DNA of 64,000 nt from Acinetobacter proteolyticus (GTDB lineage Bacteria > Pseudomonadota > Gammaproteobacteria > Pseudomonadales > Moraxellaceae). The translations under genes and the position numbers were made by a program. The notes under the pieces were generated by a model. It searched no databases, was not told where the DNA came from, and saw nothing but the letters and a program-made list of their open reading frames with translations. The stretch is taken from NCBI RefSeq assembly GCF_000367945.1, contig NZ_KB849179.1, positions 3,453,470 to 3,517,469 on the forward strand, written 5' to 3'. Positions 27,359 through 36,910 of this stretch are shown here, piece after piece (position 1 is the first letter of the stretch; every line of letters starts with the position of its first letter).

Positions 27359-28123
27359 ATGAATATCCATCACGAAATCGAAAAATTATTCGAACAACGC
27401 CAAGACATCCCACTATTTTATATTGAAAGTGGTAGCCGTTTATGGGGCATGACCAGTCCTGACAGTGACTACGATGTACGCGGTTTTCATCTACCGAGTA
27501 AAGACCAATATTTTGATTATAAAAAACATCGTGACTTGATCGAGATCATGGATGGTGATTTTGATTTTGTCTCTTATGACCTCGATAAAATGTTTGGGTT
27601 ACTGGCAAAAAGTAATCCTACTGTTTTGGAGTGGGTCAGAGCACATATTGTGTATTTTAATGCCTTTCCAGAATGGCAAATCTTTCGTGATGAATTGCTT
27701 GAGCGAATTGACTATAGTGCGCTGTATCACCACTATTTATCATTGGCGAATGGTGGCATGAAAGTGATGCAAACCGCAGATAACTTTACCTATAAAAAAG
27801 TATTTTATTCGATTCGCGGCTTGATGTCAGCAGAATTGGCAACCCAAGAGCAGATGCCTGAATTATTGATTACCGATCTGTTTGCGCAAGTGGATGTAAA
27901 TGATCCATTACGGCATTGGGCAGAAGACTATCTGGAAATTAAAAAGCAGCAGCAAGAAAAAGCACAACTACCCCAAGCGGAACAAGCTGCGATTCTTCAA
28001 CTGTTGCAAAGCAAGATAGAGCAACTGGCAGCAAAGTCGATGCCGAAGGCAGATCGTCGTGCCAGTTTGGAAGCCTATTTAACCGATTATAGCCGTCATT
28101 TAAAACAGCATTACTATCAGTAG
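27359..28123 (+). CDS. Nucleotidyltransferase-superfamily protein (YcgL/RlaP type)
   Basis: The 254-residue product begins with a polymerase-beta-like motif: FYIESGSRLWGMTSPDSDYDVRGF has the G-S and D-x-D metal pattern near residues 22-45. A helical C-terminal half with a glutamine-rich tail follows. Such proteins are annotated as predicted nucleotidyltransferases, some linked to RNA repair; the substrate is unknown. ATG 27359 (GAAG 9 bases upstream) fits the family N-terminus; the frame is open to 27254. Confidence 0.75.
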   Translation: MNIHHEIEKLFEQRQDIPLFYIESGSRLWGMTSPDSDYDVRGFHLPSKDQYFDYKKHRDLIEIMDGDFDFVSYDLDKMFGLLAKSNPTVLEWVRAHIVYFNAFPEWQIFRDELLERIDYSALYHHYLSLANGGMKVMQTADNFTYKKVFYSIRGLMSAELATQEQMPELLITDLFAQVDVNDPLRHWAEDYLEIKKQQQEKAQLPQAEQAAILQLLQSKIEQLAAKSMPKADRRASLEAYLTDYSRHLKQHYYQ

Positions 28124-28209
28124 AACAATGCGTTTACTCATCAGCTGAGTTCGACTTAAAGATACAATGATTTTATATTTTGTCGGACTCAGATGTATGG
28201 GGTTATCTG

Positions 28210-28524
28210 TTAAATCCCGCTGTTTAGAATACGGATTTTTACATCGGCTACATGGTCTTTGGTTGCTTCAAAATGCTGCTGCATATGGGTAGTTTGCATA
28301 TGGGCTTCTAAATGAGCAGTACTTTGCCATTTCTCTAACATGACAATCGTATTTTCATTCGTTTCCTGCATCGCAATCGTAGGAAGATGATCAATCAAAG
28401 GCTCATAGCCATGACAACCATCTTCTGCCAGAACGGTTGGAATAATTTTTTCAAAGGCATCTAAAACTGCTTGGCGATGTTCAGTGCCTGCATGCGTATA
28501 AATTTCAGCAATAATGGTTAGCAT
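28210..28524 (-). CDS. ygiN: Antibiotic biosynthesis monooxygenase-fold protein (YgiN-like quinol monooxygenase)
   Basis: The 104-residue ABM-domain protein has the alpha-beta ferredoxin-like pattern: LTIIAEIYTHAGTEHRQAVLDAFEKIIP, then VMLEKWQSTAHLEAHMQTTHMQQHF. In E. coli ygiN lies beside mdaB and the two cycle quinones. It lies 13 bases after mdaB here, which supports the same pairing. Confidence 0.75.
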   Translation of the reverse strand: MLTIIAEIYTHAGTEHRQAVLDAFEKIIPTVLAEDGCHGYEPLIDHLPTIAMQETNENTIVMLEKWQSTAHLEAHMQTTHMQQHFEATKDHVADVKIRILNSGI

Positions 28525-28537
28525 CTTATTTTCTCAC

Positions 28538-29128
28538 TTAATGGCTTGCTGCAAAAAGCTGGTCTAAATGTGTTTTGTACGCTTCGATATAACTTGGCAC
28601 ATTTGGCGCCTTGATGACATCATTCACGATAAATGTTGGCAGTGAGTCCATACCCAAGAATTGATTGGCTTTATGGAAAGGTAAATAAACGCCATCGACA
28701 CCAACACCGTGGAAGAACTGGTCCGGATCGGTAAAGGCTTCCATCGGTGCATTCCATGTCAAAGACAACATGTATTTTTTACCTTGGATTAAACCACCCG
28801 AACCATATTTTTTAGAGGCATCCGAACGACTACGGCCATCACTGGCATAAAGCGAGCCATGTCCGATGGTAAAGATATCATCGATGTATTTTTTCATGGT
28901 CCACGGTGCGCCCATCCACCAACCTGGCATTTGGTAAATCACCACATCTGCCCATAGATATTTGGCAATTTCGGCTTGAATGTCATAGTCACTATCGGTA
29001 CGCGTAACTTGTACCTGATGACCTAAGGTGCTTAGATGTGCTTGAGAAAACTCGGTTAAGGTGTCATTTAACTCACCATTCGAATGTTCAAACTGTTTGG
29101 CGCCATTAATAATTAAAATATTGCTCAT
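28538..29128 (-). CDS. mdaB: NAD(P)H:quinone oxidoreductase MdaB-like
   Basis: The 196-residue flavodoxin-like oxidoreductase has NGAKQFEHSNGELNDTL near the N-terminus and the VIYQMPGWWMGAPWTMKKYIDDIF active-site region (about 74-97), both typical of MdaB. It should reduce quinones by two electrons with FAD, limiting redox stress. ATG 29128 is preferred to TTG 29140. It is the first gene of an mdaB-ygiN pair. Confidence 0.86.
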   Translation of the reverse strand: MSNILIINGAKQFEHSNGELNDTLTEFSQAHLSTLGHQVQVTRTDSDYDIQAEIAKYLWADVVIYQMPGWWMGAPWTMKKYIDDIFTIGHGSLYASDGRSRSDASKKYGSGGLIQGKKYMLSLTWNAPMEAFTDPDQFFHGVGVDGVYLPFHKANQFLGMDSLPTFIVNDVIKAPNVPSYIEAYKTHLDQLFAASH

Positions 29129-29240
29129 GCGATTACTCAAAAATAAATCTCTAAAAACTGGAAAGCATTTTAGAAAATCTATTCATGAGTAAAAATGCAT
29201 AAATGAGCAAAATACTCTTGATCAAAAATCAACAATTAAA

Positions 29241-30116
29241 CTATTCAGCTTTTGATTTTTTAGCCTTATACCAACGACGAGCTCCCCATAAAATCGCAAT
29301 CGCTACATACAACGGCCACAGCATCACCAGCCAAATGAGAGTTTCTCTAAAGCCATATAATCCCACTTTAATCGCTTCCCAAATTCGGCTGAATAACGGA
29401 TCACTGTCTAAGGTGGCAATACGGTTGATATTGAGATCATGGCTTTTACGCACTTGTGATTGCTGGAAGAATTCCAGTCGAATGGTGCTATAGGCCAAGC
29501 GGTCTTTGACTTCTAAATTGGTCAGTTGTTGCAGCTGATTGTTCACTGCATTTGATCCACTGTTACTTTGATTGGCAGTATTCAGCTTTTCTTCGAGCAA
29601 TTTTAATTCATAACGTTTGGCTTCATAGCTCTGGCTATTAAAGTTGAGCATGAGTGGCAATAAATTATTTAAAAAGCTAGTCACCTGTGCATTAGGGATA
29701 CGTACCGTGAGTTGCACGGTGGGGGTGATCTTTTCATAAATATCGACACTGCCATCAATACGGTCACGTTCAGATCGGTCACTGACTTGATAATTAATCT
29801 GCTTTTCTTCGATATAACCATTGTATTGCAATAACTGCTGTTCCAGTGCTGATGTGGTTTTTAATACATCTTTCACTTCAAATTGTAATTGTGCGCTTTT
29901 CACCAATTGGCGATTTTGTTCCAAAGCACTTTGTTGATTGCTGAGCAATTGCTCTGGATTTTGAACGGCATTTTCTTGAACAGCAGTACTATCCATTGCC
30001 GCACTTTCAGTTGCAACTGCAGCATCGCTTGCTGCACTGTCAGGATGTTTGGAACAGGCAGCTAAAGTGCTGCCCAAGATTAAAATAATGCTTAAATTTT
30101 TTGCTAAATCTGACAT
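29241..30116 (-). CDS. DUF4349 lipoprotein with C-terminal membrane anchor
   Basis: The 291-residue product has a lipoprotein signal (LILGSTLAAC, Cys21), an Ala/Ser/Gln-rich linker, then the DUF4349 domain (about 65-240; LVKSAQLQFEVKDVLKTTSALEQQLLQYNGYIEE and VTVRIP-like TVQLTVRIPNAQVTSFLN). A coiled-coil stretch lies near 165-190 and one membrane helix near the C-terminus (LIWLVMLWPLYVAIAILWG). This architecture is typical of DUF4349 proteins; the function is unknown. Confidence 0.82.
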   Translation of the reverse strand: MSDLAKNLSIILILGSTLAACSKHPDSAASDAAVATESAAMDSTAVQENAVQNPEQLLSNQQSALEQNRQLVKSAQLQFEVKDVLKTTSALEQQLLQYNGYIEEKQINYQVSDRSERDRIDGSVDIYEKITPTVQLTVRIPNAQVTSFLNNLLPLMLNFNSQSYEAKRYELKLLEEKLNTANQSNSGSNAVNNQLQQLTNLEVKDRLAYSTIRLEFFQQSQVRKSHDLNINRIATLDSDPLFSRIWEAIKVGLYGFRETLIWLVMLWPLYVAIAILWGARRWYKAKKSKAE

Positions 30117-30199
30117 ATCGGCATGTCCAAACTAAGGTGATTTTGATGTTATAAACTGTGTTTTTTTAATCATTTGTTATGATCATCATCGAATAATGA

Positions 30200-30234
30200 C
30201 AACAAATTTAATGTATGCCACATACATTTTGTTG
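30200..30234. repeat. Inverted repeat between two lipoprotein genes
   Basis: AATGTATG (30210-30217), CCA, CATACATT (30221-30228) form an 8-bp stem with a 3-base loop. It is extended by CAACAA/TTGTTG after a 4-base bulge. It lies between divergent genes, 60 bases upstream of 30294. Confidence 0.55.
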
Positions 30235-30293
30235 CGTGGCCATTCAGTTTTGCATAGTAGCATAGATGAGTAAATGGATTGGATGGGTACAAA

Positions 30294-30665
30294 ATGCATA
30301 AAATTGCGATGATCTTGGGATCTGCTTTATTCCTCACAGCATGTAATCAACCAACAGCACCCTCACAGCAGCAAGCTGAAGTGCAAAAGAGTACGGTAAT
30401 GCATGCAATTTTATCGGATCAGCCCGATCTATTTCATGCAGACAGCAATTTAAAAATAGATCAACAATTTAACAGTGCCGAGAATCCAACCGATGCACAG
30501 GTCACGGTTGAGCAAGCACAATTAGATGACTCTGTGATCGCGGTACGGACAGAATATCAACTGAAACGAAATCAAGATGTTTGGAAAGTGGTCAATAAAA
30601 AGCAAAGCTATCAATGTGCCAGAGGCGAGAATACCGAGACTTTCCAATTTGATCTCTGCCCATAA
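30294..30665 (+). CDS. Small lipoprotein
   Basis: The 123-residue product has a lipoprotein signal MHKIAMILGSALFLTAC, then a polar region rich in Gln and Asp. The C-terminal YQLKRNQDVWKVVNKKQSYQCARG with a second Cys pair (CARGENTETFQFDLC) suggests a disulfide. ATG 30294 was chosen over TTG 30279 for the signal peptide. No family was recognised. Confidence 0.7.
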   Translation: MHKIAMILGSALFLTACNQPTAPSQQQAEVQKSTVMHAILSDQPDLFHADSNLKIDQQFNSAENPTDAQVTVEQAQLDDSVIAVRTEYQLKRNQDVWKVVNKKQSYQCARGENTETFQFDLCP

Positions 30666-31024
30666 GGACGGATTTTATTCAGAGCTGCGTCTAAAATATC
30701 AGCAAAGATGTGGATAACTTTTTGGTTATGCACATCTCAATATGATCGTTATCGGCTGTTTAAATTGCGGTCATTTTTAAAAAGTGCTACAGTTGCGCGT
30801 GGCAATTTAGCCAAACGGTAAAACATTTACCAATCTCACGTAAATAAATTGTTTTTCTTATATACACCCAGTGAATACGGTGTTTTCACATTTATCACAT
30901 GCTGGCTCACAGCATGGAATCAAAATTTAATTTAAATCTAAGCCATAAAACCTTGTGGTGATGGGCCTATTTTTCTTGCTGAAAAATGGGACGAACACGA
31001 GTTGGTTATTTTTGTGAATAAAAC
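30666..31024 (+). other. Long craA leader region
   Basis: 359 bases with no full-size gene. Two strong hairpins lie in the last 130 bases: CATGCTG-GCTCA-CAGCATG (30898-30916) and CCTATTTTTC-TTGCT-GAAAAATGGG (30966-30990, one wobble). The second overlaps a short ORF. Confidence 0.6.
30961..31017 (+). promoter_or_regulatory. Possible 18-codon leader ORF upstream of craA
   Basis: ATG 30961 opens an 18-residue frame (MGLFFLLKNGTNTSWLFL) ending TGA at 31015-31017, 7 bases before the craA ATG. It spans the 30966-30990 hairpin. Its ribosome site (GTGGTG) is weak. Leader peptides with drug-stalled ribosomes control cmlA and inducible cat genes; applying this here is an inference. Confidence 0.3.
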
Positions 31025-32263
31025 ATGATGACGAATAATCAGAACATGACGTTAAACCGTATAACGCTCATGTTTCCTTTAGCTTTAGTGCTATTTGAAT
31101 TTTCAGTTTATATCGGTAATGACTTGATTCAACCTGCGATGTTGTCGATTACAGAACAATTTGCAGTTAGTGCAACGTGGGCACCGTCGTCAATGTCATT
31201 TTATTTGTTGGGTGGCGCTAGTGTTGCTTGGCTGTTGGGACCGCTTTCGGATCGTCTCGGGCGTAAAAAAGTGCTCTTGGCCGGTGTGGCATTTTTTACG
31301 CTATGCTGTTTGCTGATATTACTGACCCATAATATTGAACAGTTCCTGACACTGCGTTTTTTGCAGGGAATGGGGCTGAGCGTCATTTCTGCGGTCGGTT
31401 ATGCAGCCATTCAAGAAACCTTTGAAGAGCGTGATGCGATCAAAGTTATGGCACTGATGGCAAATATTTCTCTATTGGCACCTTTACTAGGCCCTGTATT
31501 GGGGGCATTCCTGATTGATTATGTGTCATGGCATTGGGGCTTCGTCGCCATTGCCGCGGTGTCTTTTATCAGTTGGTTTGGCTTAAAGAAATTTATGCCT
31601 GCGACCCAAGAAAGCCGTAAACAACCGAAACAGCCTTTTAGTTATATCTTTGATGACTTTAAAAAGGTATTGAGTAACCGTCGCTTCTTGGGTTTAAGCA
31701 TCGCCTTACCGATGGTGGGGATGCCGTTGATGCTATGGATTGCCTTATCACCGATTATTTTGGTTGATGAGCTGAAATTGAGCAGTGTGCAATATGGCTT
31801 GGCACAGTTCCCTGTGTTCTTTGGCTTAATTGCAGGCAATATCATTCTGATCAAGATTATTGATCGTTTCCCGCTAGGTCAAACCATTCTATTTGGTTTG
31901 CCGATCATGTTATTGGGTACAGCATTCTTGCTGCTCGGTGTCATTTGGCAAAGCTATTTGGTGCCTTGTTTATTGATTGGTATGACCTTAATCAGTTTGG
32001 GCGAGGGGATTAGCTTCTCGGTGATGTACCGTTTTGCACTGATGTCTTCGGAAGTCTCAAAAGGAACAGTCGCAGCGGCAGTCTCGATGTTGATGATGGT
32101 GAGTTATTTTGTCGTGATTGAATTGGTTCGGGTGCTATATACGCATTTCCATATTTGGGCCTTTGCTTTAGCCAGTTTGGTCTTGATTTTATTCTGGTTT
32201 AGTTCGCCACGTCATGCCTTGAAACAACATATGCTGGCACGTCAGCAAGACGGGTTGAATTAA
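31025..32263 (+). CDS. craA: CraA/MdfA-type MFS multidrug transporter
   Basis: The 412-residue, twelve-helix proton antiporter of the DHA1 family matches A. baumannii CraA, the intrinsic chloramphenicol efflux pump, along most of its length as I recall it. MdfA's membrane acids are kept: Glu25 (LFEFSVYI) and Asp33 (GNDLIQPAM) correspond to MdfA Glu26/Asp34. Motif A GPLSDRLGRKK follows helix 2, and GYAAIQETFEERDAIKVMALMANI is characteristic of CraA. A single gene with an unusual structured leader. The exact start among several near-terminal Met codons is uncertain. Confidence 0.88.
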   Translation: MMTNNQNMTLNRITLMFPLALVLFEFSVYIGNDLIQPAMLSITEQFAVSATWAPSSMSFYLLGGASVAWLLGPLSDRLGRKKVLLAGVAFFTLCCLLILLTHNIEQFLTLRFLQGMGLSVISAVGYAAIQETFEERDAIKVMALMANISLLAPLLGPVLGAFLIDYVSWHWGFVAIAAVSFISWFGLKKFMPATQESRKQPKQPFSYIFDDFKKVLSNRRFLGLSIALPMVGMPLMLWIALSPIILVDELKLSSVQYGLAQFPVFFGLIAGNIILIKIIDRFPLGQTILFGLPIMLLGTAFLLLGVIWQSYLVPCLLIGMTLISLGEGISFSVMYRFALMSSEVSKGTVAAAVSMLMMVSYFVVIELVRVLYTHFHIWAFALASLVLILFWFSSPRHALKQHMLARQQDGLN

Positions 32264-32609
32264 GCTTAGGTTTATAGGGTTTATTTAGCTTGAATTTAAT
32301 GAAATTCATTTCCAACATTTGCGATGTGAGTAATCCTAACGGTGTCGTCCCGAGCTCTCACCTTAGTTTAGGATAAACCACTGCGTCTTGCTCTTCAGTT
32401 GAAATATATTTCAACATCGTTCAGGTTCGACCTACTTTTCTTTCGGGAAAAGTAGGCAAAACCATTGTCATCTGCAAAACCTATTCACTTCTTTCATCTG
32501 AAGAATAGTATTGCAAAAACAGTATATTATAGATATTCCGCAGGTTGCAGATGACACTTCCGAGTATCATATTTTTAGCTGATTTCAGTTTTACTTGCAC
32601 TCATTACGC
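32264..32609. repeat. Repeat-rich intergenic region, possible MITE/REP-like remnants
   Basis: No gene is seen in 346 bases, but several inverted repeats are stacked here. They are an 18-bp perfect palindrome GTTGAAATATATTTCAAC (32398-32415); CCTACTTTTC-TTTCGG-GAAAAGTAGG (32431-32456); and 12-bp terminal repeats TGTCATCTGCAA/TTGCAGATGACA (32466-32477/32545-32556) enclosing a nested CTATT...AATAG stem (about 32481-32508). It lies between convergent craA and the yccS-like gene. Confidence 0.6.
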
Positions 32610-34760
32610 TCACTTAATTTCTAAGGCAAGCAGTTTGTTTTTTAATAGGACTAACTCAGGCAAAGTTTCGAGTAACAGGCTCATTTGTTTTAACAGCAAC
32701 GGGTGCTTTGCAGAGACCTGATGTTGTTGGTTTAAGATCTCAATCTCTTCGAGCAAGCGTTCTACTTGCTGTTGCGGAATAGCGGCTTGTTCGATCAGAC
32801 TTTGCTTGAGCACATTCTCAATTTCATCTAGTAATTCCAATAACGCCTGATCTTCAATTTTCTCCCGTTGATGTCCCAAGGCCGAGACATAACTGAGTTG
32901 GCTATGGCTATAGACCAAATAGCGAAAGGCATATTGAATGAGTTCTTGGTTGGGCTGCGGTTCAGTACTCAGACTTGAGATCATATTCGACAGCTCGACC
33001 TGGGCATTGTGTGCGGCACGTCGAGTGGTTCGGTATTCCAGATCGAGTTCACGCCCTTGATGATATTGCTGTACCACCACATGAAAATAATCGAAGGTGG
33101 TTTGATTATTTTTCTTGATGTTGCTGGAGATATTGCGGAAATTCCAATCGGGCCAAATAAAATTGACCGCCAGCCATGCAATTGCACAACCAATAAAAGT
33201 GTCAATAATGCGTGGCAGGATAATACTAAAACCCGCTCCTTTTAAGTTAAAAATCAATAACACCATCAAAGTAGCCATGACCGTGGCAAGTGCATATTTC
33301 TTCTGTCTTAAATAGAAAAATGAGACCCCACAGATAACGGTTAATAGCAACTGGCCTTCAATACTTGGCACAAAATAAAGAATGGGGATACCTAATAACA
33401 CCCCGAGTAAAGTGCCGATGGTTCTGAGTTTGAGACGACTTTTGGTGGCAAAGTAGGTGATTTGGCAAACAAATAAACTGGTGAGTAAAATCCAGTAGCC
33501 ATTTTGAGCAAAGGGCAATAAGGAAATGGCATAACCCACTGCAAAGATCACAGCCAAACGCACCGCGTGACGGAACAGCGCCGATTGCGGACTGAGCTGC
33601 TGTTTGATTTTTAAAATTAAATCCTGCACACCCTGAATATCATCATCAAGTAAGTTCAAATGATCTTGATGTTGCTGAGGTGAAAGCTGTTCAATATTTT
33701 GATTAAGTTGCAGTTGAGCAAACTGCTCATGCACACTCTTTAAATTATTGAGGATCAATTCCAGATTTTTAACTTCAAGATTATGCGGATGTTGTTGCAC
33801 CCAATCACGCATCGACAATTCTAGATTTTCTAATGCTTTACTGGCAGATTCACGGGGCTGATAGCTTTGATGATCTAAGATCGCTCGGCTTAAATCATGA
33901 CATGCCAAGGCTTGAAGCTGCATATTTTTTTGAATACGAAAGATCAAATCACTGCGGCTAAAGTTCTGATGAATTTTTTCATAATGCAGATAACTGGACG
34001 TGACCTGTTCATGCATGTCTTGGGCAAAATAATATAAGTTCAGCCAATAAATACTGGTGTTGTTAACGCGAGATGCTTTTAAGCGGGTCAGTAAGGAGTT
34101 CTTGGCTTGATTCAGGCTACTGACCACTTGGCTATTTTTGTGAGAAAGTTCGAATAGCAGTGTTTCAACATTATCAATATTATCTGGGTCGAATAACCGT
34201 GATTTGGCTTGTAGTAATTCAGCAAGATCCTGAAAAATAGTGGAGACCTTTTCTTGTAAAGGCAAGGTTGGGCGAATAACAAAAAATAAGATCGAGGTCA
34301 GTCCGTACCACAAAGCACCCAATACAAAATAACTCGGTTGCTGATACCAATTTGAATATTCTCCTAAACCAAACATGGTATAGATCGAAAGTAAAATCGT
34401 ACCGAAGGAAATGGTGGCATAGCGTTGCCCAAGCGCACCCATCATGACCAGTGCTGCACTGGAGAGACTGAGATAGACAATAAACCAAAACTTATAGGGG
34501 GCGAGAAACTCTAAAATGGTACTGACTATAAAGAACAGCACGCAGACATAGATCAGATTACGTAAACGGATACTGAGACGATCATCAAAGTCGGTCAGTG
34601 CGGTCGCAATTGCGCCTAAGGTGACAGGAACAATCAGTTGCCCGAGACCAAGTTGATATAAACCTAATGTTGTACCGCAAAGCACGATCAGGATTTGTAG
34701 GCAATAAAGAACAATTGAGTTGGAGCGAAAGCGATTGAACAGGCGGGATAAATTTTTCAC
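32610..34760 (-). CDS. YccS/FUSC family inner-membrane protein
   Basis: The 716-residue product has two clusters of membrane helices (about 15-170 and 385-515) separated by a helical cytoplasmic domain, plus a C-terminal helical tail, as in YccS/YhfK and the fusaric-acid-resistance superfamily. AVRLAVIFAVGYAISLLPFAQNGYWILLTSLFVCQ is the typical FUSC entry. Some relatives export aromatic acids; the substrate is unknown. The frame is open to 34835, but GTG 34760 after AAGAATAAGAATC gives the usual short N-terminus (MKNLSRLFNRF). Confidence 0.8.
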   Translation of the reverse strand: MKNLSRLFNRFRSNSIVLYCLQILIVLCGTTLGLYQLGLGQLIVPVTLGAIATALTDFDDRLSIRLRNLIYVCVLFFIVSTILEFLAPYKFWFIVYLSLSSAALVMMGALGQRYATISFGTILLSIYTMFGLGEYSNWYQQPSYFVLGALWYGLTSILFFVIRPTLPLQEKVSTIFQDLAELLQAKSRLFDPDNIDNVETLLFELSHKNSQVVSSLNQAKNSLLTRLKASRVNNTSIYWLNLYYFAQDMHEQVTSSYLHYEKIHQNFSRSDLIFRIQKNMQLQALACHDLSRAILDHQSYQPRESASKALENLELSMRDWVQQHPHNLEVKNLELILNNLKSVHEQFAQLQLNQNIEQLSPQQHQDHLNLLDDDIQGVQDLILKIKQQLSPQSALFRHAVRLAVIFAVGYAISLLPFAQNGYWILLTSLFVCQITYFATKSRLKLRTIGTLLGVLLGIPILYFVPSIEGQLLLTVICGVSFFYLRQKKYALATVMATLMVLLIFNLKGAGFSIILPRIIDTFIGCAIAWLAVNFIWPDWNFRNISSNIKKNNQTTFDYFHVVVQQYHQGRELDLEYRTTRRAAHNAQVELSNMISSLSTEPQPNQELIQYAFRYLVYSHSQLSYVSALGHQREKIEDQALLELLDEIENVLKQSLIEQAAIPQQQVERLLEEIEILNQQHQVSAKHPLLLKQMSLLLETLPELVLLKNKLLALEIK

Positions 34761-35002
34761 GATTCTTATTCTTGAATATGTTCTGGATTCATCATACAAA
34801 TAAATTTCCCAAAGGAAAGCACTGTTAACCAACAAGTAGTACTATTTTTTAGCATCAATATTTGCATGATTTTTCAAATAATAGATCAGATGCAAAAATC
34901 GTGCTCAGTTGGATTTTGTTATAATGAGATGAAAGAACATATAAAAAATGACTAAAAGCAAAGCAACTGTGGATAACTCGGAAGATACCCACAGTATTTA
35001 GA

Positions 35003-35584
35003 TTACTTAATCACACCACATGCAATACGGTCACCACCACCGCCTAATGGCTTAGGTGTATCCGAATAATTGTCTCCACCGACATGGATCATAATCGCAC
35101 GATTTTGAATATCAGCCAGTTTTAAACGTGGTGCAATTACGGGAGTAGTTGCAAAGCCTTTATCATTCACCACCAATACCGGTAAATCACCTAAGTGGCC
35201 CGTTTCAGGTGTACCATGATGCGCAACTTTTTCAGGGTTTAAATGACTGCCTGCGGCCAAGGCTGCGCCCATTTTTCCATCTTTTAGTGCCGCTTCACAG
35301 GATGGGTTTTCATGGATGTGGAAACCATGTTCACCAGGAGAAAGTTTCCAAAGTGCTGGCGTAATGAGTAAGCCTTTAGGGGTTTGTTGAAATGCGACGG
35401 TTCCGATGGAAGCACCCACACCATTGGCATCGACTTGATAAACTTGGATTAATTGCTTTTGATCCGTTGTGCTGGCCTGAGTCTGGATTTTAGATGCATT
35501 GTTATCGAGAGAAACCGAAGAACAGGCCACGATAGTTAAACTCAGACAGCTCAGTAGAGAAATTTTTTGAAGCATTGAAGTCAT
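35003..35584 (-). CDS. sodC: Cu/Zn superoxide dismutase, lipoprotein form
   Basis: The 193-residue periplasmic SodC dismutates superoxide. It has the copper and zinc ligands GEHGFHIHENPSC, then HHGTPETGHLGDLP and the conserved MIHVGGDNYSD with the GGGGDRIACG end. The signal ends in LTIVACSS, so it is probably lipid-anchored. ATG 35584 has AAGGAT 9 bases upstream; the longer frame to 35626 lacks this. Confidence 0.93.
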   Translation of the reverse strand: MTSMLQKISLLSCLSLTIVACSSVSLDNNASKIQTQASTTDQKQLIQVYQVDANGVGASIGTVAFQQTPKGLLITPALWKLSPGEHGFHIHENPSCEAALKDGKMGAALAAGSHLNPEKVAHHGTPETGHLGDLPVLVVNDKGFATTPVIAPRLKLADIQNRAIMIHVGGDNYSDTPKPLGGGGDRIACGVIK

Positions 35585-35692
35585 TGCGTAGATATCCTTA
35601 TAAATTATCTTTATTTGACGATTCAAACAAAGTCAGGGATATCTCGCAAGCAACATTAATCAATTCATGACAAAAAATTAAACAAAACAAAC

Positions 35693-36802
35693 CTATTTAT
35701 TTTCGGGAGGAGCTTCCAAAGCCGCAACAGGCTCATCGACATTTTCATGCAGCCATTCACGCCAAATCGCTAACAGGATGGCTAAAATCACTGGGCCAAT
35801 GAATAGGCCGACCAGACCAAAGCTGGCAATACCGCCTAATACCCCAAACATGATCAAGATGAATGGAATCTGGGTTGCACCTGAAATCACCAGTGGACGA
35901 ATGACGTTATCCGAGCTACTCACAATCACCACACCCCAAACCACAACACCAATGGCCTCCATGGTTTGCCCTTGAGCAAATAACCATAGGCCTACCCCAA
36001 GATATGAAACAGGTGTTCCAAAAGGAATCAGCGCCAAGATAAAGGTGACCATGGTCAACAGCATTGGATTCGGGACGCCTGCAACAAAATAGCTGAGGCC
36101 AGCCAAAATTGCTTGTGCCACGGCTGTTAAGCCAACGCCGTATACAACAGCACGAGTCGTTTCCGAAATGGTATCTAAATAATGATGGACACGCGGGCCA
36201 ATCACCATTTCCAAGGCACGACTCACTTGTGCCAAAATCATTTGCCCATCACGGTAGAAGAAGAATAAGGTCATCAGTGCAAATGTGAGTTTGACCAAGT
36301 TACGGCTAATCTCGCTCAACACAAAACGCCCATAGCTGAGATGGCTTTGAATCCATTCGGCAATATTCTTGGTAATACTGTTTGGATCACTACTCAGTTC
36401 ATTGACAGTACGACTGATGTCTTTGCCAATAATCGGTAGATTTTTGATAAATTCAGGGACTTGAACATGGCCTGAAAACAGTTGTCGCTGTAAATTAAAA
36501 TATAAATTACGACCTTCAAGTTGCAACATAAAGATGGCACAAATGAAAGGTACACCAATCACGATAATCACCAAGCTAATCATCAGGGTCGCATTCAGTG
36601 TAGGTCGGTTTTCACCAAAGAAACGACGCTGAACCCATAAATATACGGGCCAAGTCATATAGGCGATAATTGCAGCCCAAAGGACAGGGACAATAAAGTA
36701 TTTGAGAATACTGAATCCCAAAAAGAGCAGGACAAAGAACAGTCCAAACAGCAAAACGCGTTGTAATATGGGAGCGTATTGTTGCACGATAGTATTTCTC
36801 AA
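35693..36802 (-). CDS. AI-2E family transporter (UPF0118 permease)
   Basis: The 369-residue, seven- to eight-helix membrane protein has the AI-2E pattern: an N-terminal helix pair, a long soluble loop (about 85-150), and conserved FALIPFGTPVSYLGVGLWL-type and FGVLGGIASFGLVGLFIGPVILAI C-terminal helices. Members move autoinducer-2, sodium or other ions; the substrate is not readable. It starts at TTG 36802 with no strong ribosome site. Confidence 0.85.
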   Translation of the reverse strand: MRNTIVQQYAPILQRVLLFGLFFVLLFLGFSILKYFIVPVLWAAIIAYMTWPVYLWVQRRFFGENRPTLNATLMISLVIIVIGVPFICAIFMLQLEGRNLYFNLQRQLFSGHVQVPEFIKNLPIIGKDISRTVNELSSDPNSITKNIAEWIQSHLSYGRFVLSEISRNLVKLTFALMTLFFFYRDGQMILAQVSRALEMVIGPRVHHYLDTISETTRAVVYGVGLTAVAQAILAGLSYFVAGVPNPMLLTMVTFILALIPFGTPVSYLGVGLWLFAQGQTMEAIGVVVWGVVIVSSSDNVIRPLVISGATQIPFILIMFGVLGGIASFGLVGLFIGPVILAILLAIWREWLHENVDEPVAALEAPPENK

Positions 36803-36910
36803 GTGCTAGAAATTGAATAAAACCATCTTAACTGAAAAAGTAGGCGAGGGAAATTTTCATTTCCCCATTTTAAGATTTGAGATCAAAAGATTACGTTTCT
36901 TTGCAAAGCC

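Noticed and set aside
29203..29493. Plus-strand 96-residue ORF
   Set aside because: It overlaps the 3' end of the DUF4349 lipoprotein gene on the other strand and lacks family features.
34948..35001. Seventeen-codon ORF downstream of sodC
   Set aside because: It is too short, has no ribosome site, and overlaps a CTGTGG/CCACAG hairpin that better fits a transcript end.
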